This document shows positions 1-6,358 of a DNA stretch of 6,358 bases, in pieces; position 1 is the first letter of the stretch, and every line of letters starts with the position of its first letter. The notes below the pieces were generated by a model, which saw only the letters and a list, made by a program, of their open reading frames with translations, did not search any database and was not told the DNA's origin. The stretch is from positions 1 to 6,358 of the forward strand of contig PBWG01000011.1 of NCBI GenBank assembly GCA_002729115.1, written 5' to 3'. This stretch comes from Crocinitomicaceae bacterium (GTDB lineage Bacteria > Bacteroidota > Bacteroidia > Flavobacteriales_D > Sanyastnellaceae). The position numbers and the translations under genes are program-made.

Positions 1-1486
1 CTACATCGCCGTGGCCATCAAGTTGTGGTGGAGCGCCCCGCTCGAGGCCCTGGCGGCGGACGAGCTGTACATGGAAAACATCGCCCTGTGGGGCCCCATC
101 ATTCCCATTGGATTGGCCGCGGCCGCGATGAGCTCGGCCTTAGGCAGTGTGATGGTGGCGCCGCGGACGCTTCAGGCGATTGCCGCGGACGAGATCTTTC
201 CTGCCCGCATGTCGGCCTGGCTGAAGAAGGGCAGGGGTTCCCAAAACGAGCCGGTGCGGGCGTCCTTGGCCACGTGCGCCATTGCGTTTGTGTTTGTCTT
301 GATGGGCGACATCAACGCCGTGGCCGAGATCATCTCCATGTTCTTCATGGTGACGTACGGGGCCATTTGCCTCGTGTCGTTCTTGGAACACATGGCGGCC
401 GATCCGAGTTACCGTCCCACCTTCAGATCGCACTGGTCCATCAGCTTGATGGGGGCGGTGTTGTGTGTTGTGCTGATGTTTGGCATGAACCCGACCTACG
501 CGACGGCGAGCTTGATCATCATGGTGCTCATCCACGCATGGGTGTCCCGCCTTGGTGGTGGACAGCGCGGGATGGTTCGGTTGTTCCGAGGGGTCATTTT
601 CCAAATCCAACGCTTCCTTCAGTTGGCGTTGCAAATGAGCGACGACGACGACCTCGAAGAGTCCACGGGCTGGCGGCCCTTCGTGTTGGCGATTTCCCCC
701 GACACGTTCGACCGCCAGGAAGGGTTTGACATGGTGCGCTGGGTGGCCTACCGGCATGGATTCGGGACATACATGCACTTTGTCAAAGGGTTCTTGTCCG
801 AGGAAACCCAGGCGGAAGCCAAGCAGGCGCAGGCCCAATTGGTCAAGCGCGCCCGCGGCAACCGCAGTCGCGTTCACCTGGACACCATCATCAGTCCTTC
901 CTACACGTCGGCGATCGCCCAGTGCATTCAGCTGCCCGGCATTTCGGGCAAGGGGAACAACCTGTTCTTGATGGAATACTCGCCGGACCAGCCGGCCAAC
1001 CGCGACCAACTCATGGACAACTTTGGGCTGTTGGCGGCGTCTGGGTTGGACCTGGCGTTGTTGCGGAGCAGCGGCCGGAAATTTGGCAACAAACACGACA
1101 TCCATTTGTGGATCACGCCAGAAGACAACGTGAATTCCAGCTTGATGATTTTGCTCGCCTACATCTTGCAAGGGCATCCTGACTGGAGCGACGCGAGCAT
1201 CAGCGTGTTTTTCCTCCACGACGGAGAGAATGCAGAAGAGGAGGAGGCCTTGCGCGCAAGCATCGTGGAGGGACGCTTGCCCATCGCGGAGCAAAACATC
1301 GAGCACGTCACCCACCACTCCAGCTCTGTGCAAACCATCAAGAACAAATCGGGCGGTGCAGATCTTGTCATTCTTGGATTCCAAGCGTCTGACATTGAAA
1401 CCATGGGCGAGGACGCCTTTGAACGGTTCAATGGCTTGGGAGAAGTGATGTTTGTCCACGGGATGAAACCCCTCGCCATTCAGTGA
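1..1486 (+). CDS. SLC12-family cation-chloride cotransporter, C-terminal part (5' end outside window)
   Basis: Inner-membrane secondary transporter of the amino acid-polyamine-cation superfamily, SLC12 branch, expected to move chloride together with Na+ and/or K+. The open frame enters from the left edge (first full codon at 2) and gives 494 residues. Family members of about 700-750 residues imply that roughly 250 N-terminal residues (TM1 to TM7) are missing. Visible residues 29-53, 86-102, 105-128, 146-162 and 164-182 look like TM8-TM12. The signature APRTLQAIAADEIFP (53-67) follows TM8, and NEPVRASL (82-89) precedes TM9. Residues 200-494 form the cytoplasmic C-terminal domain, with an acidic run at 214-220 and the family-like segments HDIHLWIT (365-372), LMILLAYILQGHPDW (381-395) and ADLVILGF (453-460). 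S44/S45 in TM8 and Y119 in TM10 align with Na+ and chloride ligands of NKCC1. The GTG at 11 is internal, not a start. Family assignment is firm; the transported ions are inferred. Confidence 0.9.
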   Translation, partial: YIAVAIKLWWSAPLEALAADELYMENIALWGPIIPIGLAAAAMSSALGSVMVAPRTLQAIAADEIFPARMSAWLKKGRGSQNEPVRASLATCAIAFVFVLMGDINAVAEIISMFFMVTYGAICLVSFLEHMAADPSYRPTFRSHWSISLMGAVLCVVLMFGMNPTYATASLIIMVLIHAWVSRLGGGQRGMVRLFRGVIFQIQRFLQLALQMSDDDDLEESTGWRPFVLAISPDTFDRQEGFDMVRWVAYRHGFGTYMHFVKGFLSEETQAEAKQAQAQLVKRARGNRSRVHLDTIISPSYTSAIAQCIQLPGISGKGNNLFLMEYSPDQPANRDQLMDNFGLLAASGLDLALLRSSGRKFGNKHDIHLWITPEDNVNSSLMILLAYILQGHPDWSDASISVFFLHDGENAEEEEALRASIVEGRLPIAEQNIEHVTHHSSSVQTIKNKSGGADLVILGFQASDIETMGEDAFERFNGLGEVMFVHGMKPLAIQ

Positions 1487-1488
1487 TG
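1484..1488 (+). other. TGATG stop/start overlap, transporter to aroQ
   Basis: The TGA that ends the transporter frame (1484-1486) shares its last base with the ATG of aroQ (1486-1488). No purine-rich ribosome binding site is visible just upstream, so ribosomes that terminate here may reinitiate on aroQ. The arrangement also indicates a shared transcript. The overlap is read directly from the sequence; coupling is inferred. Confidence 0.7.
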
Positions 1489-1914
1489 ACCAAAATTGCC
1501 CTCATCCACGGCCCCAACCTGAACCTCTTGGGCCAACGCAACCCGGAGGTGTACGGCGACCTGACGCTGGAGAAACTCGAGGCCGCTGTGGCGGCACGTG
1601 CGGCCGATCTCGGGGCGGAGATTCAAGCTTTCCAGAGCAACCACGAAGGCGAACTCATCGACGCGCTTCACGCCGCAGGCAAATCCTGCCAAGGCGTGGT
1701 TTTCAACCCCGGCGGCTTTTCGCACACATCTGTCGCGCTGCGCGACGCCGTGGAGGCCATTCAAGTCCCTGTGGTCGAGGTGCACATTTCCAACATTCAC
1801 GGAAGGGAGCATTTTCGTCGCACCAGCTTGACGGCTGCGGCCGCGAAGGCTTGCATTTCAGGGTTGGGCCTCCAAGGTTACTTGTCTGCCTTGGAAGCGC
1901 TGCTTGGCGATTAA
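1486..1914 (+). CDS. aroQ: 3-dehydroquinate dehydratase, type II
   Basis: Cytosolic shikimate-pathway enzyme that removes water from 3-dehydroquinate to give 3-dehydroshikimate, by the type II (enolate, dodecameric) mechanism, which is unrelated to AroD. The 142-residue length is normal for the family. The N-terminal HGPNLNLLGQR block (8-18) leads into the mobile lid, with R18 and the catalytic base Y23 in NPEVYG. The substrate-binding FNPGGFSHTS block (73-82) supplies N74 and H80. The block VEVHISNIHGREHFR (97-111) supplies catalytic H100 and substrate-binding R111. All residues expected for activity are present, so it should be functional. ATG at 1486 is preferred over the in-frame GTG at 1483, because it places the conserved beta strand directly after Met-Thr-Lys and gives a one-base overlap with the upstream stop. 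The gene ends immediately against the convergent gene on the other strand. Confidence 0.97.
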   Translation: MTKIALIHGPNLNLLGQRNPEVYGDLTLEKLEAAVAARAADLGAEIQAFQSNHEGELIDALHAAGKSCQGVVFNPGGFSHTSVALRDAVEAIQVPVVEVHISNIHGREHFRRTSLTAAAAKACISGLGLQGYLSALEALLGD

Positions 1915-1939
1915 TCAGCCCTTCCTCAGCTGAGCCAAG
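1903..1939. terminator. Bulged inverted repeat across the convergent gene ends (possible bidirectional terminator)
   Basis: CTTGGC at 1903-1908 pairs with GCCAAG at 1934-1939, and TCAGC at 1915-1919 pairs with GCTGA at 1929-1933. On the 3' side the two stems are contiguous (11 bases). On the 5' side they are split by a six-base bulge that holds the aroQ stop codon, and the loop is nine bases. The structure can form on either strand and sits where both transcription units must end. Neither strand has a T tract after it, so it is not a canonical intrinsic terminator and may be chance in coding DNA. Confidence 0.22.
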
Positions 1940-2475
1940 TGCTTGTTGAACAGCGTCACCAGCTGCGACGCGTCTTTGGCTTCCAATTGCTTGCCAAACA
2001 CAAGGGTCTTGGACTCCGTTCCGACGTGGATGCGGTCCCCACCGACCACCCAAAACTGCTGGTCCATCGATTCGAGGAACGATTTGGGGTTGGGGGCGGG
2101 GGCTTGGGCCGGTTTCAATTCTTCCAGAGGCGCCTCCGTGGCTTTGCCTGCCTGTTTCCCGTGGTCCAGTCGGATGGACAACCCGTCCTGGCTCAATTGG
2201 ACCACTTCGTGGCCCGACCTGCGCCACCGCACCGCCTTCCATCCGCGCATGGCGAAGAAGGCCCAGAAGCCCATGCAAATGAGGTAGAACTGACGCTCCC
2301 CGCCGGGGAAGCTCCACACCCCGTAAGCCAACATGGCGCCCAAGGCGCCCCATGCGCCCAGCCAGAGCTCGAGGCTCTGTCGCTGCCAATCGGGGATGGC
2401 GCCTGAAATGGTGGCCATCCAACGGTCTCCGGAGCGGCTGACCACAATGCGTTCTCCGATGCGGTGACTCTTCAT
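1915..2475 (-). CDS. Uncharacterised two-helix membrane protein downstream of bshA
   Basis: I do not recognise a named family for this 186-residue protein. It has a short N-terminal segment (1-34) with the strand-like stretch RIVVSRSGDRWMATISG (9-25). A hydrophobic helix follows at about 35-56, a tight turn at PGGERQ (57-62) and a second, Trp/Phe-rich helix at 63-79 ending in basic residues. The segment VVQLSQDGLSIRLD (91-104) looks beta-rich, an Ala/Pro/Lys linker spans about 107-131, and the C-terminal domain (139-186) holds DRIHVGTESKTLVFGKQL and a closing amphipathic helix. A helical hairpin followed by a small beta domain with a last helix resembles membrane-anchored PH-like proteins, but that is a guess from layout. 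Both ends of the protein probably lie on the same side of the inner membrane. ATG at 2475 overlaps the bshA stop, so it is the last gene of the minus-strand operon. A full-length frame with normal composition supports a real gene. Confidence 0.85.
   Translation of the reverse strand: MKSHRIGERIVVSRSGDRWMATISGAIPDWQRQSLELWLGAWGALGAMLAYGVWSFPGGERQFYLICMGFWAFFAMRGWKAVRWRRSGHEVVQLSQDGLSIRLDHGKQAGKATEAPLEELKPAQAPAPNPKSFLESMDQQFWVVGGDRIHVGTESKTLVFGKQLEAKDASQLVTLFNKHLAQLRKG
2472..2475 (-). other. ATGA start/stop overlap, bshA to membrane protein
   Basis: Read on the minus strand, the ATG of the membrane-protein gene (2475-2473) and the TGA of bshA (2474-2472) form a four-base ATGA. This is the classic arrangement for translational coupling, and it supports the ATG chosen for the downstream gene, which has no obvious ribosome binding site of its own. 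The overlap is seen directly; coupling is inferred. Confidence 0.75.
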
Positions 2476-3614
2476 GACGGTTGGCTGGCAAGGGCCCGGC
2501 GGTACAGGGCTTCGTATAGGGGCAGGATCTTGTGAATGTGGAACGCCTCGGCCCGGCCAAGTGCAGCCTTTTGGAACCGGGGAAAGTTGGCGCTGTCCAG
2601 CACGTGCAGGGCGTCTTCCGCCATGCCTTCCACGTCTCCCACGGGACGAAGCATGCCTGTCTTGCCTTGCAGGTTGACCTCGGGCAGCCCGCCGACATCT
2701 GTCGAAATCACGGGGGCCCCTGCGGCGAAGGCTTCCAGGGCCACCAGCCCAAAGCTCTCCGTTTCGGAGGGAAGCACTAGCAAGTCGCTGATGAGAAGGG
2801 GTTCAATGGGGTTCTTGACTTTGCCCAAGAACACAACATCTTCAGCGATCCTCAATTCGAGGGCGCGCCGCTCTGCCGCCGCGCGGTCGGGGCCGTCCCC
2901 GACCATGAGGAGTTTCGCTTCTTTGGACGCTCGGAGGAGTGCGAACATGGCCACCACGTCGCAAACGCGCTTCACAGGTCGGAAGTTGCTGATGTGGCAA
3001 AGAACCGGTGCGCCGGAGGGCGAGAGTTCTTCCTTGAACGACGCGTTGGGTTCACGTTGGAAATGGCTCGGACAAATGAAGTTGGGCACCACCTCGATCG
3101 GATGCTCGCCAAACGTCTCCAAGGACACCCGCTTCAAGTCGTCAGACACCGCGGTGACGACGTCGCTTTCCTCCATGGCGTCGCAAATGGACGGCTTGAA
3201 CGACCCGTCCTGGCCGAGCAGGGTGATGTCTGTGCCGTGCAGGGTGGTGACCACAGGGAGGCGATGCCCTTGTTTGGCCAAAATCCGCCGGGCATTCAAC
3301 GCCGCACTCGCGTGAGGGATGGCGTAGTGCACGTGCAGCAAGTCGAGCGCATATGCCGTGGCCACTTCCACCATTTTGGACGTCAAGACCAGCTCGTAGG
3401 GAGGGTAGTCAAAGAGCGGGTACTTGGACACCTCCACCTCGTGGTAGAAGACGCGGGGGTGAAACGACCCCAAGCGCACGGGTTGCGTGTAAGTGATGAA
3501 ATGCACCTCGTGCCCCTGATCTGCCAGGGCCTTGCCCAACTCCGTCGCCACCACGCCGCTCCCGCCGTAGGTGGGGTAGCACACAATTCCAATGCGAAGT
3601 GGAGCAGCGGTCAT
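2472..3614 (-). CDS. bshA: N-acetyl-alpha-D-glucosaminyl L-malate synthase (bacillithiol synthesis, step 1)
   Basis: Cytosolic retaining GT-B glycosyltransferase (family GT4) that transfers N-acetylglucosamine from UDP-GlcNAc to L-malate. In the known pathway BshB then deacetylates the product and BshC adds cysteine to give bacillithiol, the low-molecular-weight thiol of many Firmicutes and Bacteroidota. Length (380 residues) matches BshA. The N-terminal Rossmann domain carries IGIVCYPTYGGSGVVATELG (8-27), HVHYAIPHASAA (94-105) and TTLHGTDITLLGQD (123-136). The C-terminal donor domain carries HISNFRPVKR (207-216), VGDGPDR (238-244) and the EX7E catalytic motif from E286 to E294 within SETESFGLVALEAFAAGAPV (283-302). 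These blocks separate BshA from generic GT4 enzymes with good confidence. ATG at 3614 lies three bases after the stop of the upstream fusion gene, without a visible Shine-Dalgarno, and the stop overlaps the next gene. bshB and bshC are not in the window. Confidence 0.95.
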   Translation of the reverse strand: MTAAPLRIGIVCYPTYGGSGVVATELGKALADQGHEVHFITYTQPVRLGSFHPRVFYHEVEVSKYPLFDYPPYELVLTSKMVEVATAYALDLLHVHYAIPHASAALNARRILAKQGHRLPVVTTLHGTDITLLGQDGSFKPSICDAMEESDVVTAVSDDLKRVSLETFGEHPIEVVPNFICPSHFQREPNASFKEELSPSGAPVLCHISNFRPVKRVCDVVAMFALLRASKEAKLLMVGDGPDRAAAERRALELRIAEDVVFLGKVKNPIEPLLISDLLVLPSETESFGLVALEAFAAGAPVISTDVGGLPEVNLQGKTGMLRPVGDVEGMAEDALHVLDSANFPRFQKAALGRAEAFHIHKILPLYEALYRRALASQPS

Positions 3615-3617
3615 GGC

Positions 3618-6358
3618 TCAAAAACGGCTTGTGGCCCCCAAATGTTCGAGCACCACGCGTTGAATCTCCGTCCTCGTGTCGAGGCGAAGCAGGGTTTTGT
3701 TGGACGCATCCGGATAGGTGCGGTTGCTCAAGAACACGTAGACCAAATCGTAGGTCGGGTCCACCCACACCAAAGTGCCGGTGAAGCCGCTGTGGCCAAA
3801 ACTCTCCCAGGACGCCAGGTCGCAGGTCGGGCCAGAATCGGGCTCCAGGGCTGGCTTGTCGAAGGCCAGTCCTCGGCGGTTGTCGCCGTCCGCAAAGGCC
3901 CGACTGGTCCATTGATCGAGCACGTCTTTCGGCACGATGCGAATCCCCTTGAACACCCCGCCTCGGCGCCACGTCTCGGCGAGTTCCGCGAGGTCGTAGG
4001 CGTTGGAGAAGAGCCCGGCATGGCATGCGACGCCGCCCATCATCGCGGCCCCGGGGTCGTGCACAGTGCCGCGCACTTCACGTTCCCTGAATTCTCGGTC
4101 CCATTCGCTCGGGGCGATGCGCTCCAGCGGCACGCCGTTCTGCAGGGGGCGGTACCCCATGCTCTGCCATCCCATAGGACCCGCCACGTGGTTGGCCACC
4201 CAGTTCTCGATGTTCATGCCCCAGGTGGACAGCACCTTGTCCCACATGTAGAACCCGAGGTCGCTGTAGCGGTAGTCGCCAGGGGCGTCCAGCTCGGCGT
4301 TGAGGATGGTGTTCCAGATGGTGTCCAAATAGGCTTCCTCCATGAACATGCTTGGGCTCACCGGCACGTGGCACGACGTGTCTGGCGCGTCGCAGAAGGC
4401 GCCCGTGGTGTCCTCCAGGGCGCTTCGGTAGAATGGAATCCAAGATGCGAGCCCTGCCTGGTGGCTCAACAGCTCGCGCGGGGAGCGGGTGCCCAAGGGA
4501 TGCCCTTTCAACCTTGGCAGCAGGTTGTGCACCTGTCCATCTTCTTCCAAGAGCCCAAACCCAGCCATGTGCATCAAGGCGTTGCCCGTGGCGGCAACCT
4601 TGGTGATGGAGGCCAGGTCGTACACCGCATCTGGGGTCGTGGGATGCGTCCCGTCCAAGGTGCCGACGGAGTGGTCCACCACGATTTGGCCTGCATGGGC
4701 GACCACGACCCTCGCGCCGGGCATGGCGCGCTTGTCCAGGGCGTGCTGCAGCAGGCTGTCCACCTTCGCGTTGGGGTCGTCCCAAAACGCCAGGCGTCCC
4801 TCCACGGGGCGTCCCAAACGCATGGCGCCGTCCAAGTCCAGGCCGTCGCCCTCGCGCCACGGGGTGTCCACCGGGGTGACGGGCAGCTTGCCGCCGATGG
4901 GGGTGACGCCGGCCACCGCGTCGGCCACAGCGTGGCAGGTGCGTTCGTCGTCTTGGTACGCCACCAAGATCCCAGCGACGTGGGGCTGAAGCGCCACGAA
5001 CTCAGGCAATGCGTATGGGTTGCCCATCCAAACCACCATGACGTTCCTGGGGTCGAGGTTGCGCTGTTGCAAGAGGGCGGCCACGCGGCCCAACCCGTCA
5101 GGCTGGACGCCGAAGTTTCGCGAGGGCCGGTGGCTCATTTCGGTGGCCGTGACCAGCACGTGGGTGGCCTGCGCCAGCGCCGATTGAACGTCACGTTTGC
5201 CAAGGCCGCTGCCGTCTTTGCCGACCACGTGCCGCGACACGGCCCATCCTTCGCCAAGGTGCTTGGCAAGCTGGGCTTCGAGGGGCGCGCAGGACTTGGC
5301 ATGGTTGGCCAAATCCAACATCACCGCGTGGCCTTGGGTGGCCGACCAGGTCTTGGGGTACGACGTGTGCCCCGGCAACATGGTCAGGCTTTGCGCGAGC
5401 AGTTCTCGGTGAACGAGTTCGGCATGCTTGGGTTCCCAGGCGGTTCCTGTGGCCGGCACGGTTTCTCCTGCGTCGGTCCAAAGTTTGGCCAACAGCACGC
5501 GGCGGCACTTCGTGTCGATGTCCAGGGTGTCCAAGGTGCCGTCCGCCAAGGACGCCATGGCTTCCTCGATGGCCGCGACCGGGTCTCCAGGAAACAACAA
5601 GACGTCGTTGCCGGCCTTCAAAGCGTCTCGAATGCGCCGCCGCTCGCCCGCAAAGTCCGCAAACCCTTTCATGCTCATGGCGTCTGTGAACGCCAAACCT
5701 TGGAAGCCCATCTCTTGACGCAACAAGGCGTCGACAATCGCTGGGGAAAGGGTGGAGGGTTGGGCTTCGGTGCTGTCCAAGCCCGGCACGTCCAAGTGGG
5801 CGATCATCACCCCGCCCATGCCATGGTCGAAGGCGTGCTGGAACGGGGCCAACTCCACCGAGTCCAACCTTGCCCGGTCGTGCAAAATGGACGGCAGTGT
5901 GGCGTGAGAGTCGCTGTCGCTGTCGCCATGTCCTGGAAAATGCTTGGCGGTGGCCAGCACCCGCTGGTCCTGAAGGCCGTCAGCGTAGGCTTGCCCCAAC
6001 TTGGACACCCACTCCACGGACTCGCCAAAGCTTCGGCTGCCAATCACCGGGTTGATCGGATTGGAGTTGACGTCCACCACCGGGGCGAAGTTGACGTGGA
6101 CGCCCGTGGCGCGAAGGCTTTGCCCCACCACTTGCCCAAACATTCTGACCAGTTCCTCGTTGCGCGTGGCGCCCAACGTCATGGCCCGCGGAAAAGAGCG
6201 CGTGCTGTCGAGACGCATGCCCAACCCCCATTCGGCATCGGAGGACACCATCAGTGGCACGGTGGCCAAATCCTGCAGTCGCTTCAATCGCACGCGCTGG
6301 TGGTCGGGGCCGCCTTGCATGCAAATCACGCCACCCAACCCAAGGTCTCGGGTCCATC
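3618..6358 (-). CDS. NagZ-like GH3 beta-N-acetylglucosaminidase fused to beta-lactamase-fold serine hydrolase (5' end outside window)
   Basis: The frame runs off the right edge. Residues are numbered from the TTG codon at 6338, which is almost certainly internal because the frame continues upstream as WTRDLGLGG. It gives 906 residues plus a missing N-terminus, so any signal peptide is unseen. GH3 N-domain, about 1-290: DAEWGLGMRLDS (34-45), VNFAPVVDVNSNP (82-94), KHFPGHGD (132-139), the Asp-Ser-His acid/base dyad D143/H145 typical of NagZ, and the nucleophile D219 in FTDAMSMKG. GH3 C-domain, about 310-490, ends at PIGGKLPVTPVDTPW. Serine hydrolase, about 524-900: S577-I-T-K580 (nucleophile and lysine), LLSHQAGL (623-630), Y691-S-D693 in the YxN place and H849-S-G in the KTG place. 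Expected role: release terminal GlcNAc from muropeptides or other glycans, followed by hydrolysis of the peptide or a related bond; the second substrate is unknown. It probably acts in the periplasm or on the outer membrane. This architecture recurs in Bacteroidota. It leads the bshA operon. Confidence 0.93.
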   Translation of the reverse strand, partial: WTRDLGLGGVICMQGGPDHQRVRLKRLQDLATVPLMVSSDAEWGLGMRLDSTRSFPRAMTLGATRNEELVRMFGQVVGQSLRATGVHVNFAPVVDVNSNPINPVIGSRSFGESVEWVSKLGQAYADGLQDQRVLATAKHFPGHGDSDSDSHATLPSILHDRARLDSVELAPFQHAFDHGMGGVMIAHLDVPGLDSTEAQPSTLSPAIVDALLRQEMGFQGLAFTDAMSMKGFADFAGERRRIRDALKAGNDVLLFPGDPVAAIEEAMASLADGTLDTLDIDTKCRRVLLAKLWTDAGETVPATGTAWEPKHAELVHRELLAQSLTMLPGHTSYPKTWSATQGHAVMLDLANHAKSCAPLEAQLAKHLGEGWAVSRHVVGKDGSGLGKRDVQSALAQATHVLVTATEMSHRPSRNFGVQPDGLGRVAALLQQRNLDPRNVMVVWMGNPYALPEFVALQPHVAGILVAYQDDERTCHAVADAVAGVTPIGGKLPVTPVDTPWREGDGLDLDGAMRLGRPVEGRLAFWDDPNAKVDSLLQHALDKRAMPGARVVVAHAGQIVVDHSVGTLDGTHPTTPDAVYDLASITKVAATGNALMHMAGFGLLEEDGQVHNLLPRLKGHPLGTRSPRELLSHQAGLASWIPFYRSALEDTTGAFCDAPDTSCHVPVSPSMFMEEAYLDTIWNTILNAELDAPGDYRYSDLGFYMWDKVLSTWGMNIENWVANHVAGPMGWQSMGYRPLQNGVPLERIAPSEWDREFREREVRGTVHDPGAAMMGGVACHAGLFSNAYDLAELAETWRRGGVFKGIRIVPKDVLDQWTSRAFADGDNRRGLAFDKPALEPDSGPTCDLASWESFGHSGFTGTLVWVDPTYDLVYVFLSNRTYPDASNKTLLRLDTRTEIQRVVLEHLGATSRF

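Noticed and set aside
25..729. 234-codon plus-strand open frame inside the transporter
   Set aside because: Gly/Arg/His-rich, out-of-frame translation of the transporter with no domain and no homology I recognise.
140..1459. 439-codon open frame on the minus strand opposite the transporter
   Set aside because: The translation is rich in His, Arg, Val and Gln with no recognisable motif. It lies wholly antisense to a clear SLC12 gene, which is the usual shadow of GC-rich coding DNA.
1483..1485. GTG as the aroQ start
   Set aside because: It only adds one Met before the conserved N-terminus; ATG at 1486 fits the family better and has no competing signal against it.
1925..1934. Perfect 10-base palindrome CTCAGCTGAG as an operator site
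   Set aside because: It lies inside a coding region at the 3' end of both units, away from any promoter; a chance occurrence is adequate, and part of it is used in the proposed hairpin.
1703..2698. 331-codon minus-strand open frame spanning aroQ, the membrane-protein gene and the end of bshA
   Set aside because: It runs antisense to aroQ and out of frame with the two minus-strand genes, which all have family-like or coherent translations; a shadow, not a frameshifted bshA.
3639..4769. Serine-hydrolase domain as an antibiotic-resistance beta-lactamase
   Set aside because: It is fused to a NagZ-like GH3 enzyme, has HSG instead of the KTG box, and sits in a housekeeping operon with no mobile-element signs.
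4078..4860. 260-codon minus-strand open frame within the fusion gene
   Set aside because: Alternate-frame shadow of the serine-hydrolase domain, whose own frame carries all expected motifs without a break.
6336..6338. TTG as the start of the GH3 fusion
   Set aside because: The frame stays open to the window edge and its translation continues with family-like residues, so the true start lies beyond 6358.

Overview
The window is a GC-rich (roughly 60% by eye), almost fully coding piece of a bacterial chromosome. It most likely comes from a high-GC member of the Bacteroidota, possibly Flavobacteriales. Three things point there: a bacillithiol-type BshA; a very long protein that joins a NagZ-like glycoside hydrolase family 3 (GH3) enzyme to a beta-lactamase-fold serine hydrolase, an architecture I know from that phylum; and no clear Shine-Dalgarno sequence in front of any visible start codon. 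The assignment rests on recalled protein families, not on a marker gene.

Layout. Positions 1-1914 are read on the plus strand: the C-terminal two thirds of an SLC12-type cation-chloride cotransporter (5' end outside the window), then a complete type II 3-dehydroquinate dehydratase gene, aroQ, which shares one base with it. Positions 1915-6358 are read on the minus strand, in the order GH3/serine-hydrolase fusion (5' end outside the window) > bshA > a 186-residue two-helix membrane protein of unknown function. The gap between the first two is 3 bases and the last two share a 4-base ATGA overlap, so these three are very probably one operon. The two transcription units converge tail to tail with no base between their stop codons (1914/1915). 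A bulged inverted repeat lies across that junction.

How the genes fit together. The minus-strand group has a shared chemical theme. The fusion protein should remove terminal N-acetylglucosamine (GlcNAc) from cell-wall fragments and then act with its serine hydrolase on the product, as separate NagZ and AmiE do in Bacillus subtilis. BshA uses UDP-GlcNAc and L-malate for the first step of bacillithiol synthesis. Whether the operon couples wall recycling to thiol synthesis is inference. On the plus strand, ion transport and the shikimate pathway have no evident functional link beyond the overlapping reading frames.

There is no intergenic stretch long enough to need separate description. I see no RNA gene, mobile element, CRISPR array, attachment site or origin, and I found no clearly undescribed system. 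The points most worth a second look are the fusion enzyme and its pairing with bshA, the uncharacterised membrane protein coupled to bshA, and the conserved ion-site residues in the transporter.
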